Source: Devosia riboflavina
GTDB taxonomy: Bacteria; Pseudomonadota; Alphaproteobacteria; Rhizobiales; Devosiaceae
Direction: 5' to 3'
Length of the DNA: 64,000 nt
NCBI RefSeq assembly: GCF_000743575.1
Contig: NZ_JQGC01000010.1
Location: forward strand, 110,288-174,287
Within the stretch, counting starts at the first letter, position 1, and the number at the start of each line of letters is the position of its first letter. A program made the position numbers and the translations under genes. Under the pieces are notes generated by a model. It was given only the letters and a program-made list of their open reading frames with translations. It did not search any database and was not told the origin of the DNA. Below are positions 43,657-52,903 of the stretch, piece by piece.

Positions 43657-44895
43657 CTAGGCCATTCGCTTGTCGATATGCCGCTGCTGGCGCAACTGCG
43701 GGAAGATGCGGCTCCAGATGACCGCGACGGCCATGGCACCAAAGCCGCCGATGACGACTGCAGGCACAGGCCCGAGGAGATGCGCGACCGTGCCGGCGCG
43801 GAATTCGCCCAGTTCGTTGGAAGCGCCGATGAACACCGAATTGACCGCATTGACGCGCCCACGCACCTCTTCAGGCGTCCAGAGCTGCATGATGGTTTCG
43901 CGAATGGTGACGCTGACCATATCGGACGCGCCGACCAGCGCCAGTGCCGGAATGGAGAGCCAAACCGTGGTCGAGAGACCGAAGACGACTGTGAAGGCGC
44001 CGAAAAGACCGACGAACAGGAACAGAATTTTGCCGGCGTGATCACGCACGGGGAAGCGCGTCAGATAGAGCGCCATCACGATGGCACCGATACCGGGCGC
44101 GGCGCGCAACAGGCCGAGTTCGAGCGGCCCGGCATGCAGGATGTCCTTGGTGTAGACGGGCAGCAGAGCCACCGCGCCGCCCATCAGCACGGCGAACATG
44201 TCGAGCGAGATGGCGCCGAGAACGACCTTGTTGGAAAAGATATAGCGGAAGCCGCCGAAAATGGTTTCGAGGCTCTTGGCCTGGTGCGACTCGCGCTGCA
44301 TGGGCTTGGGGATCAGCAGCACCGTGACGACGGCGCAGAGCAGCAAGACCGCCCCGGTGCCGAACGCGAAGGTCGGCGAGATACCGTAAAGCAGGCCGCC
44401 CGCGGCCGGGCCGGTGATCGAGGCAACCTGCCAGGCCGAGGCATTGACGGTGATGGCGTTGGACAGGGCCTCGGGCGGCACCAGATTAGGCGCCAGGGAT
44501 TGTGCTGCCGGCCCCCAGAAGGCGCGGGCGGTGCCGAGGAAGATCAGCACGACGAAGATCGGCCAGACCTCGTGGGCTTCCACATTGACGAGGGTCAGGA
44601 AAGCAAGCGCGCAGATCAGTTCCACACCGAGGCAGATCGCCATGATGCCGCGGCGATTGAAGCGGTCGGCGGTGAGACCGGTCACGAGGATCAGCAGCAG
44701 CGCCGGCAGGAACAGGCAGAGCCCGACCAATCCGAGGAGGAAGGCATTTCCGGTGACGTCATAGATCTGCCAGGCGATGGACACCGACATGATCTGCACC
44801 GCAAAGCTCACCAGCAGCGTGGTGAGCCAGAAAAAGCGGAAACCGACATAGGTGAAGGCGAGCTTTGACGGCTCTGTGGGCTGGGGCGTGCTCAT
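43657..44895 (-). CDS. MFS transporter, DHA3/EntS-like
   Basis: 412 residues. TGLTADRFNRRGIMAICLGVELICALAF is motif A; LGTARAFWGPAAQSLAPNLVPPEALSNAITVNASAWQVASITGPAAGGLL is the DHA3 signature region of the enterobactin-exporter/MefA-like family. FTYVGFRFFWLTTL begins TM1. Substrate unknown. ATG at 44895 preferred over a longer frame. It is 68 bases from trmJ, same strand. Confidence 0.87.
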   Translation of the reverse strand: MSTPQPTEPSKLAFTYVGFRFFWLTTLLVSFAVQIMSVSIAWQIYDVTGNAFLLGLVGLCLFLPALLLILVTGLTADRFNRRGIMAICLGVELICALAFLTLVNVEAHEVWPIFVVLIFLGTARAFWGPAAQSLAPNLVPPEALSNAITVNASAWQVASITGPAAGGLLYGISPTFAFGTGAVLLLCAVVTVLLIPKPMQRESHQAKSLETIFGGFRYIFSNKVVLGAISLDMFAVLMGGAVALLPVYTKDILHAGPLELGLLRAAPGIGAIVMALYLTRFPVRDHAGKILFLFVGLFGAFTVVFGLSTTVWLSIPALALVGASDMVSVTIRETIMQLWTPEEVRGRVNAVNSVFIGASNELGEFRAGTVAHLLGPVPAVVIGGFGAMAVAVIWSRIFPQLRQQRHIDKRMA

Positions 44896-44963
44896 GATGC
44901 CCCGGCATGACACTTTGCCGCCGCAAGGTCAAAGGCGGAATCGCGGCGAACGGTTCGCCTGGC

Positions 44964-45776
44964 TTATTCTGTTGCAGGTTTGTCCGTTGCGGGCTTCTGG
45001 CGATTGGGATTCGGGCGCTGGTGCCGTCGATCGATCGACGAAATGACCCCGCGCAGCGTCCGGATTTCCTGGCTGGTAAAGCGGCCGCGCGTCAGCGCCG
45101 TGCGCAGGTTGTTGACCATGCTCGGGCGCTTGTCGGGCGTGGTGAAGAAACCGGTCTGGTCCAGCACGCCTTCGAGGTGCTCGAAGAGCCCGGTGAGTTC
45201 CTCGCGCGGCGCAGCATCGTCGAGGCCTTCGCTGAAGGGCAAGGCGGTGCCCGCCCCGCCATGCCGCCGCCATTCATAGGACATCAGGAGCACGGCCTGC
45301 GCGATATTGAGCGAGGCAAAGGCCGGCTCGACCGGCAGGGTGACGATGGCGTCGGACATGGCGACTTCGTCATTGAGGAGGCCCCAGCGCTCGCGCCCGA
45401 ACAGCAGGCCAGCGCCCTGCCCCGCGGCGATGTGCTGGGCCATCTTGATGGAGGCTTCCTCGGGGCCAAGCACTTCCTTCTGCATATCGCGCGAACGGGC
45501 GGTCGTCGCATAGACGAGCTTGAGATCGGCAATGGCCTCTTCGAGGGTTTCGAAGACACGGACGCGTTCGAGGACGTGATCAGCGCGCGATGCAGCGGCA
45601 ACGGCTTTCTCGTTGGGCCAGCCATCGCGCGGACGCACGAGGCGCAAATCCCAGAGGCCGAAATTGGCCATGGCCCGCGCCGTCGTGCCGATATTTTCGC
45701 CGAGCTGCGGCTCGCACAGAATGATCGCAGGGCATGCCCCGAGAGTAGGTTCCAGCGATCGATCCGTACCGGCCAT
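44964..45776 (-). CDS. trmJ: tRNA (cytidine/uridine-2'-O-)-methyltransferase TrmJ
   Basis: 270 residues of the SPOUT class. PAIILCEPQLGENIGTTARAMANFGLWDLRLV is the N-terminal block; the knotted SAM site is LLFGRERWGLLNDEV and LNIAQAVLLMSYE. TrmJ 2'-O-methylates position 32 of certain tRNAs, the same nucleotide that ttcA thiolates. The basic C-terminal helix region is present. The GGDEF gene starts 1.46 kb upstream and ends 19 bases away on the same strand. Confidence 0.92.
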   Translation of the reverse strand: MAGTDRSLEPTLGACPAIILCEPQLGENIGTTARAMANFGLWDLRLVRPRDGWPNEKAVAAASRADHVLERVRVFETLEEAIADLKLVYATTARSRDMQKEVLGPEEASIKMAQHIAAGQGAGLLFGRERWGLLNDEVAMSDAIVTLPVEPAFASLNIAQAVLLMSYEWRRHGGAGTALPFSEGLDDAAPREELTGLFEHLEGVLDQTGFFTTPDKRPSMVNNLRTALTRGRFTSQEIRTLRGVISSIDRRHQRPNPNRQKPATDKPATE

Positions 45777-45795
45777 GTGCTCGTCTCTTCTTGCG

Positions 45796-47235
45796 TCAGG
45801 CGGGCATTTCGACAAATTCCACCCGATTGCGGCCCGCATGTTTGGCCTCATACATGGTCTGATCTGCGAACGAAAGCATTTCGGACATGGCCGTCTGGGT
45901 CGCGGGCGACGTGGCCACACCGACGCTGATCGTCATTTCGAGGACTTCACCGCTGGGCAATGCCGTCCGCAGGCGCTCCACCTGACGGCGCAGCCTGTTG
46001 GCTACCGCCACCGCCTCTTGCGCAGCGGCGCCGGGCAGCAACAGAGAAAACTCCTCGCCGCCGAGCCGACCGAACATATCGCCTTTGCGGATCGACGCAC
46101 GCACCACAGCCGAAAGCGAAATCAGCGCGAGATCGCCGGCAGCATGCCCAAAGGCGTCATTCACCTGCTTGAAGTGATCGACGTCGAACACAATGACGGA
46201 AACCGGCTGCCGCGCATCCCTCAGCCCCGCAAACACAGTTTCGGCCCGGCCGAGAAAGGCGCCACGATTGAGGGCGTCGGTCAGGCTGTCATAGGTTGCG
46301 GCGCGCTCGACTTCTGCAAATTGCCGGCGGCGGTCCGCCGTGGCGCTGGCAACCAGCACCGGCCCCAGGGCGATCATGGCGACGCCCAAGTGAACCGCCG
46401 CGATCAGTTCTTCGCTCAGTCCGGTCGCGCCGAGCCCATAGCCCCCGAGCTTGACCGCAAACATCGTTGCGCCGGAATAGAGGAGCACCAGGAGGCAGGT
46501 GAGTGGCAACGGCACGACAAGAGCGCACCAGATCAGGGCCGCCACCGGGAACACGATGGCGACGGGATTGGCGACCAAAATCCCGAACCCGACGCTCGCC
46601 AGCAGCGCAATGGTCGGTGGGACCACCGGATGGCGCAGAAGCGCGCTCCAACTGGTAAATCGCGGGCGCGGCAGAGGCCAGGGCAGAGCCAGGATGCCCG
46701 GTAGCAGCACGAGGTAATTCATGAGTTCCGACGAAAACCAGGTGCGCCAGCCGTCGAAATAATTGCTGTCGCCCATGCTGGCCCATGCGGGCCCGCCCGC
46801 CACGCCGGCAACGACTGCGGCGATGATCGCGCTGCCGATAAACGAGAGCACCGCCCGCACGCGCGTCAGGTCGCGGTCCCTGGTCTCCAGCGAACAGAAG
46901 ACGAAAGCAAAGGTCACGGCGCCGATCATATTGGCCGCGGTCATTTGCAGCCCCAGCCAGAACGGGTCCCCGGCGATGAAACCGGTTGCCTCGTAGCCGA
47001 TGAGGGCTCCCGCCAGAACCAAGAGCAGGTTCGATTGCCGGGCGCGGACGAGCAGCCCCGCCAGAATGGAATTGGCCGGCCAGAATGTGGCCAAAAACCC
47101 CATGGGACGCGAATAGATGCCGGCAAGCGCAGCGGCGCAGATGACTATGGCAACGAGAAGGACCAGCCACACACGACTGGTGAGCGTGGCTTGGGAAGGA
47201 GTGCCCATGGAGGGCGTAGTCGGTAGAGAGAGCAT
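45796..47235 (-). CDS. MASE1-like membrane diguanylate cyclase (GGDEF)
   Basis: 479 residues. The N-terminal ~290 residues have eight hydrophobic segments in the MASE1 arrangement (FWPANSILAGLLVRARQ, the MASE1 hallmark). A GGDEF domain follows, active-site motif GGEEF (FGRLGGEEFSLLLPG) with an RxxD inhibitory site five residues upstream (RKGD), so it should make c-di-GMP with product inhibition. The start at 47235 is tentative; an ATG at 47208 is possible and neither has a strong ribosome site. Confidence 0.9.
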   Translation of the reverse strand: MLSLPTTPSMGTPSQATLTSRVWLVLLVAIVICAAALAGIYSRPMGFLATFWPANSILAGLLVRARQSNLLLVLAGALIGYEATGFIAGDPFWLGLQMTAANMIGAVTFAFVFCSLETRDRDLTRVRAVLSFIGSAIIAAVVAGVAGGPAWASMGDSNYFDGWRTWFSSELMNYLVLLPGILALPWPLPRPRFTSWSALLRHPVVPPTIALLASVGFGILVANPVAIVFPVAALIWCALVVPLPLTCLLVLLYSGATMFAVKLGGYGLGATGLSEELIAAVHLGVAMIALGPVLVASATADRRRQFAEVERAATYDSLTDALNRGAFLGRAETVFAGLRDARQPVSVIVFDVDHFKQVNDAFGHAAGDLALISLSAVVRASIRKGDMFGRLGGEEFSLLLPGAAAQEAVAVANRLRRQVERLRTALPSGEVLEMTISVGVATSPATQTAMSEMLSFADQTMYEAKHAGRNRVEFVEMPA

Positions 47236-47333
47236 GAGGGGCCTATTGACGCGCTTAACCTGAGGCACTCCGCCGGTCCCCTGGCCCCCTCGAACCAGGC
47301 ACCTGCGAAAATGCGCCACAGCGCCAATAGATC

Positions 47334-47380
47334 AATCGAATGGCTGGCCTGCAGCACAAATGCAGGCCAGCCATTCGATT
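47334..47380. repeat. Perfect 20-bp inverted repeat upstream of the GGDEF gene
   Basis: Arms AATCGAATGGCTGGCCTGCA (47334-47353) and its exact complement (47361-47380), 7-base loop GCACAAA. It lies in the 197-base gap between the GGDEF gene and the GNAT gene, 99 bases before the GGDEF ATG. It lacks a U-tract, so it is either an unusual terminator for the GNAT gene, a leader attenuator or a protein/RNA-binding site. Confidence 0.75.
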
Positions 47381-47432
47381 TCTCCCTATAGCGGGAAAGT
47401 CAGAACACGATAATCATAACGCGCGCGTGAGT

Positions 47433-48029
47433 TCAGGCAACCCGTTCGCGCAGCGGCAGCGGGTGCACCTTGGACGAAGCCTGCCATTCGCGATCCAGGA
47501 TGGCGAAATGCAATTCCTCGTCCCATTCGCCCTGGAACAGGGCATGTTCGCGATAATGCGCCTCAAGCCGCATGCCGAGCTTCTGCATCAGCTTGGCCGA
47601 GTGGTGATTGCGCCCGTCGCACCGCACGAAAACCCGGTGGATGCGATAGTGCCCGAAAGCGAGATCGAGCATCGCCGTCAGCGCTTCGGTGAGAAAGCCG
47701 TTGCCGGCATAGGCAGGGTCGATGGCGAACAGCAGTTCGCCCTGCCCGGCCGTGGCGTCGGACCAATGCAGGGAGACGTGACCAAGTACCGCCTTGTCGC
47801 CCTTGCGCTGCATGGCAAGCGTCAGCGTGTCGCCGGGACGCTGCAGGCAGACCTGGCCGCGCATGATTTCGACGGCGGCGGCGACATCTTCCTGATAGCG
47901 CGTGGGTCGCACGAGATAGCGCTGCACCGCAGGCAGCATGTGATAGCGCCCGACAAGCGCGACATCAGCGCGTTCAAAATGCCGCAATTGCAGACGTTCG
48001 GTCGCTAATGGAAATTCGAGTCCGGTCAT
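47433..48029 (-). CDS. GNAT acetyltransferase, RimJ/RimL type
   Basis: 198 residues. FPLATERLQLRHFERADVALVGRYHMLPAVQRYL is the RimJ/L N-terminus; AIDPAYAGNGFLTEALTAMLDLAF carries the acetyl-CoA loop; NHHSAKLMQKLGMRLEAHYREHALFQGEWDEELHFAIL is the C-terminal half. It is a paralogue of the next gene (48217-48780), which shares LxQG-like and EWDEE endings. Acts on protein N-termini or small substrates; unknown. Confidence 0.87.
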   Translation of the reverse strand: MTGLEFPLATERLQLRHFERADVALVGRYHMLPAVQRYLVRPTRYQEDVAAAVEIMRGQVCLQRPGDTLTLAMQRKGDKAVLGHVSLHWSDATAGQGELLFAIDPAYAGNGFLTEALTAMLDLAFGHYRIHRVFVRCDGRNHHSAKLMQKLGMRLEAHYREHALFQGEWDEELHFAILDREWQASSKVHPLPLRERVA

Positions 48030-48216
48030 GGCCAATGCCCCTCGGTAAAGCTGATTGAACGCTCTACGCAGACAACGGCACGCCGGGTCGGAAGTTCCTG
48101 CCATCATTGATGAAATTTACGCTTCAAAAGCGATGGAACAAGGACTTACGCGGGTCCGCCAATCGGCTGACTCGGGCGCTACTGACCTAGGGAAAACGCG
48201 ACAAATCGACTGCGGC

Positions 48217-48780
48217 TCAACCGCCGTTACGCCATTCGCGACGAAGCACAGCATAGACGAATTCCTCGTCCCATCCACCCTTGAACAGCGCATGCTCGCG
48301 AAAATGTGCCTCGCGCCGCATGCCCAGCCGCTCCATCAACCGCCATGAGGAGCCGTTCCGGGCGTCGCAGCGAGCAAAAATGCGATGAAGATCAGCCCCT
48401 TGAAAGCCGAGATCGAAGAGCGCGCCGGCGGCCTCCGTCGCATAACCCCGTCCGTGATGATCCGGATGAAAAATCCAGCCGATTTCGCCCTGCCTGGCGT
48501 CTTCGGAGCGCCAGATCAGCGACAATTCGCCGATCAGGGTATCAGACTCACTCAAGACGGCGGCGAGGACGATTTTGTCGCCCTCTTCGGACCAACTGGT
48601 CTGGAGGATACGCTGCTGCACGGCGAGCGCACATTCCTCGCGGCTGAGCGGCGCATCGAAGAGATAGAGCGCTACGTCCTCGCGCCCGCGATAATCCAGT
48701 ACGGCATCGACATCGCCGCGGGTAAACGGGCGAAGCGTCAGGCGTTCCGTAGTGATCGGCAGATCGGGAAAAAATCCCAT
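48217..48780 (-). CDS. GNAT acetyltransferase, RimJ/RimL type (paralogue)
   Basis: 187 residues. LPITTERLTLRPFTRGDVDAVLDYRGREDVALYLFDAP starts the domain; the CoA loop is HPDHHGRGYATEAAGALFDLGF, and GMRREAHFREHALFKGGWDEEFVYAVLRREW mirrors the neighbour at 47433. Together they are probably a tandem duplication. The frame remains open upstream toward the GFA gene but the ATG at 48780 begins the recognisable domain. Confidence 0.87.
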   Translation of the reverse strand: MGFFPDLPITTERLTLRPFTRGDVDAVLDYRGREDVALYLFDAPLSREECALAVQQRILQTSWSEEGDKIVLAAVLSESDTLIGELSLIWRSEDARQGEIGWIFHPDHHGRGYATEAAGALFDLGFQGADLHRIFARCDARNGSSWRLMERLGMRREAHFREHALFKGGWDEEFVYAVLRREWRNGG

Positions 48781-48870
48781 GCGGCTCCCCGTTTTGGCGC
48801 GGGAGTTTCTTCGACCGCGCGCCTTCTGGCAAGACTTGCGGCGCCGCAGGTCCCATGCGAGCCTCCGCAA

Positions 48871-49314
48871 ATGACCAGCCAAGCCAAGAACGAACTCGAT
48901 CAGAGCGGCCGCTGTGACTGTGGGGCCATCGTGCTCCATGTGCATGGTCGCGTGGTATCGATGTTCCACTGCTCCTGCGAGAACTGCCAGCGCGCTACGG
49001 GCGCCGGTCACTCCTCGGTTGTCCTGTTTCATGCGGAATCGCTGCGGATCGTCGGCGCGACCAAGGCCTTTTCCCGACCGGCCGAGTCGGGCGCGACCTT
49101 CACGCGCCATTTCTGCCCCGAATGCGGCACGACGGTCCTTGCCCAAAGCTCGCGGGCGCCGGCCCTGCGCATCGTGCCTGTCGGCGTTTTTGCCGGCGAC
49201 AATGCCTGGTTCAAGCCCAATCAACTGATCTTTTCGCGCAGCTATCAGCACTGGGACCTGGTGGCCGACCACCTGCCCTGGCACGAGACCTATCGACAGG
49301 ACGGCCAGGCATGA
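48871..49314 (+). CDS. GFA (CENP-V/Gfa-like) zinc domain protein
   Basis: 147 residues. Zinc cysteines: GRCDCGAIVLHVHG, FHCSCENCQRATG, RHFCPECGTTV. The family was named for glutathione-dependent formaldehyde activation, but most members have no proven activity and that should not be assumed here. The ATG at 48871 is used; upstream open frame belongs to the other strand's GNAT. It overlaps the TfoX-like gene by ATGA (49311-49314). Confidence 0.88.
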   Translation: MTSQAKNELDQSGRCDCGAIVLHVHGRVVSMFHCSCENCQRATGAGHSSVVLFHAESLRIVGATKAFSRPAESGATFTRHFCPECGTTVLAQSSRAPALRIVPVGVFAGDNAWFKPNQLIFSRSYQHWDLVADHLPWHETYRQDGQA

Positions 49315-49646
49315 GCATGGCGACGGACGATCTGGCGGAACGCATCCGGGCCGTGCTGCCGGCCCGCGTGCATTGCCTTGAGAAGAAAATGTTCGGCGGT
49401 ATCGCCTTCATGTATCAGGGCAATATGCTGGTGGCGCCCCTTAAGGATGGCAGCATGCTGGCCCGCGTCGGCAAGGAGGGCATGGAAGAGGCACTCGCCC
49501 TGCCCGGCGCCGGTATCATGGATATGGGCGGGCGCAGCATGGGCGGCTTCGTCGTGGTAGCGGGCGATGCGCTCGAGGACGACGATGACCTCAGCGAATG
49601 GCTGCAGCGCTGCCTGCGGTTCGTCCAGACTCTGCCGCAAAAATAG
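49311..49646 (+). CDS. TfoX N-terminal domain protein
   Basis: 111 residues. KKMFGGIAFMYQGNMLVAPLKDGSMLARVG with GGRSMGGFVVV is the TfoX-N pattern of small stand-alone proteins, often annotated TfoX/Sxy family. In gammaproteobacteria Sxy regulates competence, but these short forms are of unknown role. Translationally coupled to the GFA gene. Confidence 0.85.
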   Translation: MSMATDDLAERIRAVLPARVHCLEKKMFGGIAFMYQGNMLVAPLKDGSMLARVGKEGMEEALALPGAGIMDMGGRSMGGFVVVAGDALEDDDDLSEWLQRCLRFVQTLPQK

Positions 49647-49684
49647 AGGCACCGAGCGGGCATGCCCCCTTGCCCGACCCGTCT

Positions 49685-49712
49685 TTGCGCTTTTCTCTGG
49701 CGATGCTATAGG
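49685..49712 (+). promoter_or_regulatory. Possible sigma-70 promoter of icd
   Basis: TTGCGC (49685-49690) and TATAGG (49707-49712) with a 16-base spacer lie 54 bases upstream of the icd ATG. This is a visual match only. Confidence 0.3.
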
Positions 49713-49765
49713 GGCAGCCGAAACCGGCCGAGGGGCCAGACGAAGGAATTTTAGGGAGTTATCCG

Positions 49766-50977
49766 ATGAGCAAGATCAAAGTCGCCAATCCGGTGGTGGA
49801 CCTCGACGGCGATGAAATGACCCGCATCATCTGGCAGGCGATCAAGGACAAGCTGATCCATCCCTACCTCGATCTCGACATCAAGTATTACGACCTGTCG
49901 ATCCAGAACCGCGATGCCACCAATGACCAAGTGACCGTGGATTCGGCCAATGCCATTCGCGAATACGGCGTCGGCATCAAGTGCGCCACCATCACCCCCG
50001 ATGAGCAGCGCGTCGAAGAATTCGGCCTCAAGAAGATGTGGAAGTCGCCCAACGGCACCATCCGCAACATCCTCGGCGGCGTGATCTTCCGCGAACCCAT
50101 CATCTGCAAGAACGTGCCGCGCCTCGTTCCCGGCTGGACCCAGCCGATCATCGTCGGTCGTCACGCTTTTGGTGACCAGTATCGCGCCACCGACTTCACC
50201 TTCCCCGGCAAGGGCAAGCTGACCATCAAGTTTGCCGGCGAAGACGGCACCGTCATCGAGCACGAAGTGTTCCAGGCCCCGGGCGCCGGCGTTGCCATGG
50301 CCATGTACAACCTCGACGACTCGATCCGCGACTTCGCCTATTCGAGCTTCAACTACGGCCTCGCCCGCGGCGTGCCGGTGTACCTCTCGACCAAGAACAC
50401 CATTCTCAAGGCCTATGACGGCCGCTTCAAGGATATCTTCCAGGAGATCTACGAGAAGGAATTCAAGGAGCAGTTCGAAGCCAAGAAGATCTGGTACGAA
50501 CACCGCCTGATCGACGACATGGTCGCCTCGGCCCTCAAGTGGTCCGGCGGCTATGTCTGGGCCTGCAAGAACTATGACGGCGACGTGCAGTCCGACATCG
50601 TGGCCCAGGGTTTTGGCTCGCTCGGCCTCATGACCTCGGTTCTGGCTACCCCCGATGGCAAGATCGTCGAAGCCGAAGCTGCCCACGGCACCGTGACCCG
50701 TCACTACCGCCAGCACCAGCAGGGCAAGGAAACCTCGACGAACTCGACCGCCTCGATCTTCGCCTGGACCCGTGGCCTCGCACACCGCGCCAAGCTCGAC
50801 GACAATGCGGAACTCGCCAAGTTCGCCGCGACCCTCGAAAAGGTCACCGTCGACACCATCGAAGAAGGCAAGATGACCAAGGATCTTTCCCTGCTCGTCG
50901 GTCCGGATCAGCCGTGGCTGTCGACCCTGGGCTTCCTCGATGCCATCGACCAGAACCTGCAGAAGGCCATGGCGTAA
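49766..50977 (+). CDS. icd: NADP-dependent isocitrate dehydrogenase
   Basis: 403 residues, the eukaryotic-like dimeric type common in alphaproteobacteria. It converts isocitrate to 2-oxoglutarate in the TCA cycle. Motifs: [65 protein letters not shown] and [37 protein letters not shown] precedes the ATG. A terminator follows immediately. Confidence 0.97.
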   Translation: MSKIKVANPVVDLDGDEMTRIIWQAIKDKLIHPYLDLDIKYYDLSIQNRDATNDQVTVDSANAIREYGVGIKCATITPDEQRVEEFGLKKMWKSPNGTIRNILGGVIFREPIICKNVPRLVPGWTQPIIVGRHAFGDQYRATDFTFPGKGKLTIKFAGEDGTVIEHEVFQAPGAGVAMAMYNLDDSIRDFAYSSFNYGLARGVPVYLSTKNTILKAYDGRFKDIFQEIYEKEFKEQFEAKKIWYEHRLIDDMVASALKWSGGYVWACKNYDGDVQSDIVAQGFGSLGLMTSVLATPDGKIVEAEAAHGTVTRHYRQHQQGKETSTNSTASIFAWTRGLAHRAKLDDNAELAKFAATLEKVTVDTIEEGKMTKDLSLLVGPDQPWLSTLGFLDAIDQNLQKAMA

Positions 50978-51000
50978 GCCATATCGTTTCTCGCATGATG

Positions 51001-51029
51001 AAGGCCGGGTCTTGCGACCCGGCCTTTTT
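51001..51029 (+). terminator. Intrinsic terminator between icd and the vWA gene
   Basis: AAGGCCGGGT-cttgcg-ACCCGGCCTT (51001-51026) followed by TTTTTG; ends icd and may also stop the convergent vWA transcript. Confidence 0.88.
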
Positions 51030-51047
51030 GTTTGTCGTGCGAATAGC

Positions 51048-52733
51048 TTACTTGGTCTTGCCGCCGGGCGCTGCCGGCTCGATGGTTAGTTCGAAGCGTT
51101 CGCCCGCCTTGATCGTCACCGGCGTTTCGCTTTCGACATCGTTCTTCTTGCTGAAGACGACATAGTCGCCTGCCGCCAACGTCGTCTGCACATTGGGGCC
51201 ATAGCCATAGTCGAAAGACTTGCGATTGCCCGCGATGTCCTTGCTGGCGCTGAAGATTTCCACATAGTCATCTGTAGGCGTGGTGATCGCGAGGACACCG
51301 GCATTGAGCAGCACCGGGACGTCGGTGCGTTCGGCCGTTGCGACGCTGAACGGGACCTGCCCGCTCGTGCCATCGAGCTTGTAGTCCATCACATAATCGC
51401 CGGCCGGCAGTTCGTAATCCTGCTCGCCATTATAGCCATAGGCGACAGACTTGCGGCTGCCATCGAGCGCGACCTTCGCCTCGAAAATCTCCATGAAAAT
51501 GTCGTCCTCGACCTTGGAGCCGGGCGCATATTCGCTGGTGAAGAAGACGACGCCGGTGCCCAGGATGACGTCTTCGTCGATCGTCTCGCCGGCCTTGGGG
51601 TTATAGGTGCGGCTGACCGAGGCTTCGCCAATGGTTACAATGGCTTCGAGCGCCCCGGCGGGCACGACGAGATTCACGTCGCCATAGTCATAGGCAAGGT
51701 ATTCGCCATTGAGGTTGACCTCGGTGGACGCATCCTCGGAGACCTCGGCGCCCTCGCTCGACATCGGATGCAGTTTCAGGATCGCGGCATTGAGCACGAA
51801 GTGCGGCTTGGCAATCTTGCCATCCTGGATGGTGATCGGCTGGGAGGCCGAGGCCGAACCGATCTCGACCTTGAGGATGTATTTGCCGGGCTCCAGAGTG
51901 CCTTCGAAACGCGCGTAATAGTCGGTGCCGACATATTCGCCCTCGCCGCCTTCGGCATTGGGTTTGTACCAGCTCCAGACGATATCATAGGTCTCATCGA
52001 CGAGATCCGGGCCGCCCTCGGCGAAGGAAACCGTCGGCTTGAGATTATAGGCCGCGACCGGCTCGGGTTCAGGCTCTGGTGCCGGGGCCGGCTCGGGTTC
52101 GGCCTGCACCACCTGTGCCACAGTCTTTGTCAGCGCATCGACAAGGCCCGCGCCATCGGCAGCCGAAAGATACTGGCCGCCGGTATTTTCAGCGAGGCAA
52201 GCGACCTGTTGGCCCTCTTCATCTGAAAGGCCAAAGCCGAGGACATGGGTGGTGAAGTCGATCCCCTGCGCTTCGAGTTCGGTTGCCAGTTTGCACGGAT
52301 CGACCTCGCAGGTTTCAAGGCCGTCGGTGATCAGGATCACCGTCGCCTTTTCCTCGGTAAACCGCAGGTCTTCGGCCGCAAGGCGCACCGCGTCGGAAAT
52401 CGGCGTCATGCCCTTGGGATTGATGCCGTCGGCGGCAGCGGCAATGGCAGGACCAGTGCCGGCCGCCGGCTCGACCAGCATTTCGATATCGCCGCAATTG
52501 CCTTTCTCGCGATGACCATAGGTCATGAAACCGAGTTCGAGATCCTCCGGCAAATCGGCCAGAACCGAGGACAGGGTTTCGCGCGCAATGGTGATGCGCG
52601 CCTTGCCGTCGATCTGCGCCCACATCGAGCCCGACCCGTCGAGCACGATGACGGCGCGCTCCGCCGCCACGGCCGGGATGGCGAGGCCGACGGCCGCCAC
52701 GGCGCCCAAGGCAAATTTCTTCCAGAACTGCAT
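51048..52733 (-). CDS. Secreted von Willebrand factor A domain protein with C-terminal repeats
   Basis: 561 residues. A signal peptide ends near VAA-ER (residue 24). A vWA domain follows (25-205) with an intact MIDAS site: DGSGSM at 32-37, Thr110 and Asp137 (LITDGLETC). A Pro/Glu/Ala linker (211-226) leads to about four beta-rich repeats (232-310, 313-390, 393-470, 477-550), recognisable by AGDYV-type strands. It is exported to the periplasm or surface and probably binds a protein or metal-dependent ligand. It is convergent with icd. Confidence 0.85.
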   Translation of the reverse strand: MQFWKKFALGAVAAVGLAIPAVAAERAVIVLDGSGSMWAQIDGKARITIARETLSSVLADLPEDLELGFMTYGHREKGNCGDIEMLVEPAAGTGPAIAAAADGINPKGMTPISDAVRLAAEDLRFTEEKATVILITDGLETCEVDPCKLATELEAQGIDFTTHVLGFGLSDEEGQQVACLAENTGGQYLSAADGAGLVDALTKTVAQVVQAEPEPAPAPEPEPEPVAAYNLKPTVSFAEGGPDLVDETYDIVWSWYKPNAEGGEGEYVGTDYYARFEGTLEPGKYILKVEIGSASASQPITIQDGKIAKPHFVLNAAILKLHPMSSEGAEVSEDASTEVNLNGEYLAYDYGDVNLVVPAGALEAIVTIGEASVSRTYNPKAGETIDEDVILGTGVVFFTSEYAPGSKVEDDIFMEIFEAKVALDGSRKSVAYGYNGEQDYELPAGDYVMDYKLDGTSGQVPFSVATAERTDVPVLLNAGVLAITTPTDDYVEIFSASKDIAGNRKSFDYGYGPNVQTTLAAGDYVVFSKKNDVESETPVTIKAGERFELTIEPAAPGGKTK

Positions 52734-52903
52734 AGTGATAGCCCTCCAACACTGCAGCCCTCGGGCCGCGCGAACCCAGCTAGCCTCCTCGCGCCTGAAG
52801 CGGGAATGAACGCGACGTTCATGGCCGCAGTCGGCAGCTTCGGACGCAATCCTGCCAGAGTTTGCCCGTGTCGTGCATCCCGCATCTTGGGGGAGACGGA
52901 TTC

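Noticed and set aside
43678..44868. Open frame opposite the DHA3 MFS gene, very rich in Asp, Glu, His and Arg
   Set aside because: Typical antisense of a hydrophobic high-GC gene; no motif or ribosome site.
48871..49314. Formaldehyde-glutathione adduct enzyme
   Set aside because: The GFA family name does not establish this reaction and no formaldehyde oxidation genes are near.
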